Shown: piece by piece, positions 8,775 to 14,913 of the stretch
How positions within the stretch are numbered: position 1 is the first letter of the stretch
How the letters are laid out: each line of letters starts with the position of its first letter
Assembly (NCBI GenBank): GCA_007130855.1
Contig: SLRS01000128.1
Span: forward strand, 1 to 32,158
Origin: Trueperaceae bacterium
GTDB taxonomy: Bacteria > Deinococcota > Deinococci > Deinococcales > Trueperaceae
Reading direction: 5' to 3'
Length of the DNA stretch: 32,158 nucleotides
The notes under the pieces: generated by a model
The model's input: the letters and a program-made list of their open reading frames with translations, nothing else
The model's database searches: none
What the model was told of the DNA's origin: nothing
Made by a program: the position numbers and the translations under genes

Positions 8775-10313
8775 TCAGTCCCGGAACGAAACCTCCTCCA
8801 TGAACATACGGATGTCTGGCCGTGGACGCCAATCGATGTCGGAGCGCATCGCGTAGACCTGCTGGAGACCGTGGGTCCAGAGGTACGGCTGGTTGACCAC
8901 GAGGTAGCGCATCATCTCGCCGTAGATCGCCGCCCGCTCGTCGGGATTCGTGACGAGGCGTGCGCGCTTGCCGAGCGCCGTCAGTTCGGGCGAGTTGTAG
9001 TAGGCGCCGCCTCCGTCAGGATCGAAGTGCACCGTGAAGAGGTGGTCCGGGTCGAACAGCGGGTTCCCCATGGTGAAGAAGCCCATGTGCTCGATGCGAC
9101 CCCCGCGATACACGTCGGTGAGGTAGACCGCATACTCGGAGACGCGTACCTCGGCGTCGATGCCCACGCGAGCCAGCTCGCTTGCGACGGCTTGTGCAAG
9201 CTCGGCATCTTTGGGCCACTGCCCCCTGGGTGCTTCGATGGTGATCGACAACCCATCGGGGTAGCCTGCCTCGGCGAGGAGCTCGCGGGCACGCTCCGGG
9301 TCGTAGGCGGGCAGCAGCGGCTCGAGATCGTCGATGTAGGCGCTGTAGCCGAAGTCCGTCTGCAGCCCGGGGGCGGCGACGCGGAAGCCGTACCCTTCGA
9401 AGATCCAGAGGATCTCGTCCCAGTCGATGGCGTGCGCCACAGCCAGGCGGACCCGGGGATCGTCGAAGGGTGGCCGGCTGCTCTGGAACGCGTAGAAGTA
9501 GAAGCGATTGTCGTTGGTCGCTTCGACCCGGATGCTGGGGTCGGCCTCGAGTCGCGGGATGTCGACGAGGTTGACCTGCTCGATGATGTCGACGGCCCCG
9601 CTCAGCAAAGCTGCAATGCGCGTGGACGCCTCTGGGATGGGGCGAAAGGTTGCCCGTTTGACCTCTGGTTCACCGGCCCAGTGGTCCTCGAAGGCCTCGA
9701 ACGTCCAGTACTCGCCGTGTACCCACTCGACGAAGCGGAAGGGGCCAGTACCGATCGGTGCCCGCGCGAAGGCGTCGTCCCCGACCTCTTGGACATAGGC
9801 CGCCGGGACGATGTAGAACGTCGGCAGGCGGTTGAGGAAGGGTGCGTATGGCGCGTGGAGGGTGATCTGGACCGTTAGCTCGTCAAGAGCCACGACGGAC
9901 TCGATGATCGGCCGAACGTAGTTCCCCATGCTCTCGAAGCCTGGTTGCAGCATGCGGTCGAATGAGAACACCACGTCCTCTGCCGTCAGAACTTGACCGT
10001 TGTGGAAGCGGACGTCCTCACGGAGCGTGAAGACGTAGATTCGGTCCTCGCTGATCTCCCACGACGTCGCGAGATTCGGGACGATGGCCATGGTCACCGG
10101 GTGTCGCTGCACCAGATTGTCGAAGATGTGGTTGACGGTCGTGACGGTCTGTGTGGTGGCGGCGACGTGCGGGTCCATCGAGAGTGGGTCGGAGGTGATA
10201 GCGACCGTCACCTCCCGCTGCGCCCACGCAACGGTGAGCAGCAACGCCAGTGCTATCGAGACGGTCGGGCGGAGCACTCTCTGACGACGTGTCGTGATGC
10301 ATGTCCCGTGCAT
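8775..10313 (-). CDS. ABC transporter peptide-type substrate-binding protein
   Basis: A 512-aa family 5 solute-binding protein with a signal peptide (VSIALALLLTVAWAQ). Typical segments include ITSDPLSMDPH, YVFTLREDVRFHNGQVLTAEDVVFSFDR and GTGPFRFVEW. The start at 10313 is fixed by AGGAGG a few bases upstream and by the signal peptide directly after it; the longer frame would extend into the preceding gene. It sits between a gamma-glutamyltransferase-like gene and two permeases, which suggests a conjugated amino acid or peptide-like ligand. This is context, not proof. Confidence 0.93.
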   Translation of the reverse strand: MHGTCITTRRQRVLRPTVSIALALLLTVAWAQREVTVAITSDPLSMDPHVAATTQTVTTVNHIFDNLVQRHPVTMAIVPNLATSWEISEDRIYVFTLREDVRFHNGQVLTAEDVVFSFDRMLQPGFESMGNYVRPIIESVVALDELTVQITLHAPYAPFLNRLPTFYIVPAAYVQEVGDDAFARAPIGTGPFRFVEWVHGEYWTFEAFEDHWAGEPEVKRATFRPIPEASTRIAALLSGAVDIIEQVNLVDIPRLEADPSIRVEATNDNRFYFYAFQSSRPPFDDPRVRLAVAHAIDWDEILWIFEGYGFRVAAPGLQTDFGYSAYIDDLEPLLPAYDPERARELLAEAGYPDGLSITIEAPRGQWPKDAELAQAVASELARVGIDAEVRVSEYAVYLTDVYRGGRIEHMGFFTMGNPLFDPDHLFTVHFDPDGGGAYYNSPELTALGKRARLVTNPDERAAIYGEMMRYLVVNQPYLWTHGLQQVYAMRSDIDWRPRPDIRMFMEEVSFRD

Positions 10314-10392
10314 GAAGGCCTCCTGGTCGAGTTCTCGGTGTATCGGAACCAACGCTGCCGCGCTGTCCGAAGCGTGCGCGTCCACGTCGTGC

Positions 10393-11997
10393 TCAGCACG
10401 TGACCAGGCCACCACCCCCCCTCGGATCGGCGACGGCTTCCCAAGAGCCGTCACGATGCTTGAGGATCGTGCACATCGGTACGGCCATGTTGACGACGAT
10501 CGACTCCCAGCCGAGTCGCTCGAGCTCCGACCGAGTCTGCTGTGGAAAGGTCGGCTCGAGGTACAGCTTCCCCGGCGCGTACTCGGCGTGGATACGTGGG
10601 TGCTCCAGGGCGTCATGGAGTGACGCCCCGAACGTGAACAGGTCGACGAGAACCTGCAGCTCCGCCGTTACCCGATACCTGCTCTTCGAGCCGCTCACGA
10701 TCTCCGGCGCACCCGCTCGCATGAGCATGAGCGGCGAGCAGCCGTAGAGTGGGCTCTTGCCGGCAGCGATGCTGTCGTTGTAGCCCGGACGCGGATCGAA
10801 GTTGTGCATGTGATGGTTGTGGAGGAAGCCGAGGCCGGGTGTGACGACGCCCGCGCTATTGCCGTTGGAGTGCGTGAAGCTCGCCGCATTGCCCCAGCGG
10901 TCGACCGCCGACACGTGGGTGGTATCACCCGAGCCACTCGCGCCGGCACCGGCTGCCAGCCGCGCTCCCTGGTCGATCTCGACAGCCAGTTGCTTCGCAC
11001 GCTCGCGCGAGTGGAACGACGCGATGGGCACGTCGACGAAGTTCGGATCTGCGTTCCAGCGAGCCCGATCGCGGTAGATGACCTGGAACACGCGCGCGAG
11101 GAGATCGTAGTAGCTCGGTGAGCGCCAGCCCGCGCCGACGAGATCGAGCTCCTGCAGGATATGCAGCGCCTCGATCTCGAGCGAGCCCATGCTGGGGCTC
11201 CGTTCCGTCAAGACCTCCATGCCGTGGAAGGTGCCGCTAACGGGTCGTTCGAACGGCGTGCGGTAGGTGCGCAGGTCCTCACGCGTCACGAGCGCTCCGT
11301 TGGCCTCGAAGTCGTCGGCGATCGCGCGCCCGATGTCGCCCTCGTAGAAGACGTCGGCTCCCTCGGCTGCGATTCGGCGAAGCGTGCGCCCGTAGTCGGG
11401 CTGGTACAGCCTCTCACCGATGCCGTAGACCGACCCGTCGTCCTTGAGGTAGATCCGCGCGCACTCCTCGGTGGCGGTGAGCGTGACGCGTGGGTCGGGG
11501 CTGTCGCCATGCCGCACCCGCTGCGGATCCCAGAACGAGAACGTGAACTCGTCGATCGTCACGCCGTCTTCGGCCGCCTCGACGGCAGGTTCCAGCAGTG
11601 CATCCCATGCCAGTCGTCCGAATCGTTGGTGCGTATCCCACGTTCCGCGGACGAAGCTGGGGATCGTGATGGACTGGTAGCCGACGTAGTTCGCCCAGCC
11701 GCGCGCCCTGAAGCGGTTGGCGAACACCGTGGGCTCGATGTCCGGGTACACCCGCTCGTGCGCGAGGGAGCCGGCGCGCGAGCCGAAGTTTGCCATGACG
11801 CTTTCACCCGTCTCGGACTCATGCACGAGGATGTGTCCGGTGCCTCCGATCCCACACATGAGGGGATTCACCAGGCCCTGTGCGTAGGCCGCGGCGATCA
11901 CCGCATCGACCGCATTCCCACCGGCTCGCAGGACACGGCCGCCCGCCTCGGCGGCAAGCGGTTCTGGGCATACGACGATCGCGTCTCCTCGAGCCAT
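10393..11997 (-). CDS. Gamma-glutamyltransferase-family hydrolase, atypical active site
   Basis: A 534-aa N-terminal-nucleophile (Ntn) hydrolase of the gamma-glutamyltranspeptidase family. The N-terminal half contains AEAGGRVLRAGGNAVDAVIA. The self-processing site and nucleophile are in GDTTHVSAVDRWGNAASFTH, where the second Thr aligns with the catalytic Thr of E. coli Ggt. GVVTPGLGFLHNHHMHNFDP is also typical. Two pocket motifs differ. The E. coli PLSSMSP loop, whose serines hold the substrate carboxylate, is here PLYGCSP. The GSPGGSR oxyanion loop is here GSKSR, two residues shorter. No signal peptide is seen, so it is probably cytoplasmic. It likely cleaves an amide or gamma-glutamyl-like bond in an imported compound. 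ATG at 11997 follows AGGAGG, which overlaps the aldolase stop. The family is firm and the substrate open. Confidence 0.88.
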   Translation of the reverse strand: MARGDAIVVCPEPLAAEAGGRVLRAGGNAVDAVIAAAYAQGLVNPLMCGIGGTGHILVHESETGESVMANFGSRAGSLAHERVYPDIEPTVFANRFRARGWANYVGYQSITIPSFVRGTWDTHQRFGRLAWDALLEPAVEAAEDGVTIDEFTFSFWDPQRVRHGDSPDPRVTLTATEECARIYLKDDGSVYGIGERLYQPDYGRTLRRIAAEGADVFYEGDIGRAIADDFEANGALVTREDLRTYRTPFERPVSGTFHGMEVLTERSPSMGSLEIEALHILQELDLVGAGWRSPSYYDLLARVFQVIYRDRARWNADPNFVDVPIASFHSRERAKQLAVEIDQGARLAAGAGASGSGDTTHVSAVDRWGNAASFTHSNGNSAGVVTPGLGFLHNHHMHNFDPRPGYNDSIAAGKSPLYGCSPLMLMRAGAPEIVSGSKSRYRVTAELQVLVDLFTFGASLHDALEHPRIHAEYAPGKLYLEPTFPQQTRSELERLGWESIVVNMAVPMCTILKHRDGSWEAVADPRGGGGLVTC

Positions 11998-12008
11998 GGT
12001 GATTCCTC

Positions 12009-12773
12009 CTAGGCGCCGGCTCGCTCGAGCCAGGTACGAAGTCCGGGGATCAACACCGATTGCAGACTGCAACGGACCATGAGCGCGCCTCGGTCGATCC
12101 ACGTCTTCGCCTCATCGCCGTCTTGCACCGTCACCTGCAATGCCTTCGTCGAGGCAATGATCTTGTCCTGGGCCGCCCGGCCGACTCGCAGCACATCGGG
12201 ATGCCCCTTGTCGGCGGGGTGCCCCATCGTGAGCGCGAGATCTCCGAATCCGATCACGACCGCATCCAAGCCGTCCACGTCGAGGATTGCGTCGATGTTG
12301 GCGAGCCCCTGCTCGTCTTCGACCAGCGCGACGACCACTGTTCGATGGTTCTCCGAGGCGTAGAACGCCGGGTTGGGACCCCCGGCAGCCCAGCGCGCCG
12401 GCCGGAACTGGCCGGCACTGCGAACGCCGAGAGGCGGATACTTGACCGCGCTGACGGCGAACTCGACGTCCGCTCGGCTGCGGACGTGCGGGAGAACGAT
12501 GCCGGTTACGCCCGTCTCCAGGTAGCGCAGAATCGCTTCAGGGTCGCGGGTCTGGGACAGCCGAACGATGGTCTCCATGCCAGCGACCTCGGCAGCACGC
12601 ACCACGTTCGTCAGCGAGTCGAGATCGAACGGGCCATGCTCCAAGTCCAGCCACAACCAATCGAAGCCCAGATACCCACTCAGCTCGGCAAGCTCAGGTG
12701 ACGGCCAGAGCAGACCGATCCCGAATGAAGGCTGGCCGAGCTCGAGGCGCCGCCTGAGACCATTCGTCTGCAT
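12009..12773 (-). CDS. HpcH/HpaI-family class II pyruvate aldolase
   Basis: A 254-aa TIM-barrel enzyme of the HpcH/HpaI aldolase/citrate lyase family, which cleaves 2-oxo-hydroxy acids to pyruvate (or a related oxo acid) and an aldehyde. It keeps the catalytic His after Glu in WLDLEHGPF, an Arg in TIVRLS, and two metal-ligand candidates: Glu in ALVEDEQGLANID and Asp in VVIGFGDLA. YPPLGVRSAG is also a family hallmark. It is the first gene of the minus-strand operon. Its stop overlaps the ribosome site of the hydrolase gene 11 bases on, so the two are probably coupled. Upstream lies the palindromic promoter region shared with the RraA-type gene. Confidence 0.9.
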   Translation of the reverse strand: MQTNGLRRRLELGQPSFGIGLLWPSPELAELSGYLGFDWLWLDLEHGPFDLDSLTNVVRAAEVAGMETIVRLSQTRDPEAILRYLETGVTGIVLPHVRSRADVEFAVSAVKYPPLGVRSAGQFRPARWAAGGPNPAFYASENHRTVVVALVEDEQGLANIDAILDVDGLDAVVIGFGDLALTMGHPADKGHPDVLRVGRAAQDKIIASTKALQVTVQDGDEAKTWIDRGALMVRCSLQSVLIPGLRTWLERAGA

Positions 12774-12856
12774 CTGACGTCCTTTCGCCGCGCCTCGACG
12801 GACGCTGGCTGTAGAAGCGGCCTCGACGACTCGTCGGGTTTCTTAACAGTGTCTGA

Positions 12857-12874
12857 CATTATACCATTATAATG
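12857..12874. promoter_or_regulatory. 18-bp inverted repeat with back-to-back -10 elements
   Basis: CATTATACCATTATAATG is a perfect inverted repeat with 7-bp arms and a 4-bp centre. Each arm contains a perfect TATAAT: 12868-12873 on the + strand facing the RraA-type gene, and 12863-12858 on the - strand facing the aldolase operon. Possible -35 elements are TTAACA (12843-12848) for + and TGTGGA (12886-12881) for -. RNA polymerase cannot easily occupy both, and a dimeric repressor of GntR or similar type could block both promoters. Confidence 0.65.
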
Positions 12875-12927
12875 CCGATGTCCACAGCCGCGCCGGCGCG
12901 TGCCCTCCGGGGCCGATAGGAGCATTC

Positions 12928-13665
12928 GTGAGCACGCAAGGAAGCCGCTTCGAGGGCCTCTACCCCATGGTCGGACTGAAGATCGTCAAGACGTTTCAGC
13001 GCCCTGACCCAGCGCTCGTCGAAGCGTTCCGCGACCGCTTCCTGCCCGACATCGCCGACTGTGTCGGCGTGCTCTTCTGCATCGACCAGTCGCTTCGACC
13101 CGCATACACGCCGATGCCGAGGCTCTTGGGACCAGCGTTCACCGTGCGCGTTCCACCGGGGGACAACCTCATGGTCAAGAAGGCGCTCCACATGGCACAG
13201 CCGGGGGACGTGATCGTCGTCGACGCTCGCGGGCATCTGGATTGGTGCCTCGGCGGCGCCGGCATGACCGTCGTCGCCAAGCAGCGTGGCATAGCAGGGA
13301 TGCTGGTGGACGGCGCCTACCGGGACATCGAGCAGATGCGCAGCATCGCCTTCCCCATGATCCTGAAGGGCGTTGCGCCCGCTACGGGCCCCAAGAGGGG
13401 CCCCGGGATGATCAACGTCCCGGTCCACTGCGGCGGCGTGGTCATCCATCCGGGTGACATCATCGTTGGAGACGTCGAAGGTGCCGTGGTGGTCCCGCGC
13501 GACGCAGCCAGTCTCGTCGCAAGGCAGGTTGCCACGAAGCCGCTCAAGGTCCGTGCCGAGGACTGGGACTGGGTGGGCGCCGTGGAGGCCGATCGCGAAC
13601 GCGATCAGTACTTCGACTCGGTGCTGGCCTCACGCAACTGCGAGTACGTGGAACGAGCGGATTGA
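12928..13665 (+). CDS. RraA-family aldolase/oxaloacetate decarboxylase-like protein
   Basis: A 245-aa protein of the RraA/HMG aldolase family, with GDVIVVDARG, the catalytic-type Arg-Asp pair in VDGAYRD, and GDIIVGDVEGAVVVP. Members with the RD pair and metal site are 4-hydroxy-4-methyl-2-oxoglutarate aldolases or oxaloacetate decarboxylases; the RNase E regulator RraA lacks this chemistry. It is divergent from the operon that starts with the HpcH/HpaI aldolase and shares its promoter region, so it probably acts on the same pathway. GTG at 12928 follows AGGAG. It is somewhat longer at both ends than the compact family core. Confidence 0.9.
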   Translation: MSTQGSRFEGLYPMVGLKIVKTFQRPDPALVEAFRDRFLPDIADCVGVLFCIDQSLRPAYTPMPRLLGPAFTVRVPPGDNLMVKKALHMAQPGDVIVVDARGHLDWCLGGAGMTVVAKQRGIAGMLVDGAYRDIEQMRSIAFPMILKGVAPATGPKRGPGMINVPVHCGGVVIHPGDIIVGDVEGAVVVPRDAASLVARQVATKPLKVRAEDWDWVGAVEADRERDQYFDSVLASRNCEYVERAD

Positions 13666-13746
13666 CGACCAGCCGATCGGGGCCGCTCAATCCTGGATCC
13701 GAGCGTCCGCCGTGGGCCGATAGCCTTCCATACCCGCCGCGCGCCG

Positions 13747-14259
13747 CTACGGCACCACCGCGTCGAAGGCCGCTTCCAAGCGCGCCACCCCGGCGGTCGC
13801 GGGCAGCCCCGCGGCGCCGAGCACGGCGAGCATCCACACGTCTTCGGGGACGTCAGGCCATGGGCAACGCACCGCGTAACGCGAGGCGGGCTCGAAGCCG
13901 AAGCGCGGGTAATACCCCGGGTGCCCCACGAGCACCACGAATGCCCACCCCTGCGAACGCAGCTCGTCCAGGGCGTGGCGGGTGAGGTGCGAGCCGATCC
14001 CCTGCCGCTGACGCGCCGGCAGCACCGCCAGCGGCGCCAAGTTCATGCCGCGCGCCTCGCTGCCCTCGATCGTCACCGGCGTGAACGACACGTGACCCAC
14101 GACCTGCTCACCGTCGACGGCGACGAATGCGACGTAGGCCCGCGCGGTCGCGCGGAGCGCGTCGACGAGGTCGGCCTCCATCGGCGTATCGAAGGCCTCC
14201 AGGTTGACGCGCCGGACCGCGGCCTCGTCCCCAGGTCGCTCCGACCGGATCGTGATCAC
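13747..14259 (-). CDS. GNAT-family N-acetyltransferase
   Basis: A 170-aa acyl-CoA-dependent acetyltransferase. The acetyl-CoA binding motif is LAPLAVLPARQRQGIGSHL (residues about 72-90), followed by GHPGYYPRFGFEPAS, typical of the YhbS-like group. The substrate is unknown. It starts at GTG (14259) after GGGAGG. TAGCCT on the minus strand at about 14290-14285 may be its -10. It is convergent with the RraA-type gene. Confidence 0.88.
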   Translation of the reverse strand: MITIRSERPGDEAAVRRVNLEAFDTPMEADLVDALRATARAYVAFVAVDGEQVVGHVSFTPVTIEGSEARGMNLAPLAVLPARQRQGIGSHLTRHALDELRSQGWAFVVLVGHPGYYPRFGFEPASRYAVRCPWPDVPEDVWMLAVLGAAGLPATAGVARLEAAFDAVVP

Positions 14260-14407
14260 ACTGTGGCCCTCCCCTTCGTCCTGCTACAGGCTACCGTGTC
14301 TCGGCGAGCCCTTCACGCCGGCTCGGCCCCGACGCCACATGCCTCGCGCCAGCTGACCGAGCCGTCGACCTCGTCGCACTCCCGACGGCGCCGCGCTGGG
14401 GGCCCCG

Positions 14408-14413
14408 TACCAT
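14408..14413 (+). promoter_or_regulatory. -10 element, probable leaderless start
   Basis: TACCAT lies exactly six bases before the ATG at 14420, and there is no Shine-Dalgarno sequence. The transcript would start at or within a base or two of the start codon. A -35 is weak (CCGACG near 14382). Confidence 0.45.
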
Positions 14414-14419
14414 GCGGGC

Positions 14420-14668
14420 ATGTGCCGCAACATCCAGCAACTCAGGGGCGCGGATCCGCCGGCCACCGAGACCGAGATCCGCGACGCCGCACTCCAGTTC
14501 GTGCGCAAGATCAGCGGCTACCGGACGCCGTCCGCAGCCAATCGGGCCGTCTTCGACGACGCCGTCGACGAGGTGGCTGCCGCAGTCCAGAACCTGCTCG
14601 CCGGCCTGCACGTGGCGCCGACGGCGAAGCCGGTCGAGCCGCTGCAGCGGCGCCGTGCCGCGCCGTGA
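14420..14668 (+). CDS. DUF2277 family protein
   Basis: An 82-aa protein beginning MCRNIQQLRG, with PPATETEIRDAALQFVRKIS and a Pro/Ser-Asn-Ala segment, the pattern of the DUF2277 family. The family is small, soluble and of unknown function. Length fits. No ribosome site; see the -10 element at 14408-14413 for the likely leaderless start. Confidence 0.88.
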   Translation: MCRNIQQLRGADPPATETEIRDAALQFVRKISGYRTPSAANRAVFDDAVDEVAAAVQNLLAGLHVAPTAKPVEPLQRRRAAP

Positions 14669-14669
14669 G

Positions 14670-14834
14670 CGACGCGCGCGATACCGAGATGTCGAGCGGG
14701 TGAGGCGTCCGAACCACCACGTTCGGTGCGCCGATCGGGTCGAGGCTGTCGATGTGCTCACCCCCCTCGCTGCGAGTTGCCACGTCGAAGAGGTGGTACG
14801 AGACGCTGCCGAGCGAGCCCTGGAACTCCCGCAC
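14670..14834 (-). pseudogene. Possible minus-strand coding remnant
   Basis: The minus strand reads from a GTG at 14834 through MREFQGSLGSVSYHLF (taking GTG as start) and then SLDPIGAPNVVVRTPHPLDI, with strongly coding-like third positions. The frame stays open to 14511 but there becomes an Arg/Pro-rich antisense of the DUF2277 gene. It may be a gene remnant whose 3' end was replaced. No family is recognised, and chance is possible. Confidence 0.25.
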
Positions 14835-14901
14835 GACGAGCCCTGCGCGGCGGCGCCGGGTACGGTGTGAGCCCACGCCAGCGCAGGCCACTTCGCGCTG
14901 C

Positions 14902-14907
14902 TATGGT
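14902..14907 (+). promoter_or_regulatory. -10 element, probable leaderless start
   Basis: TATGGT is six bases before ATG (14914), the same geometry as at the DUF2277 gene. No Shine-Dalgarno sequence is present in between. Confidence 0.5.
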
Positions 14908-14913
14908 CACACG

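Noticed and set aside
10314-10616. N-terminal extension of the second binding protein
   Set aside because: It runs into the hydrolase gene in another frame and lies before a clear signal peptide and ribosome site.
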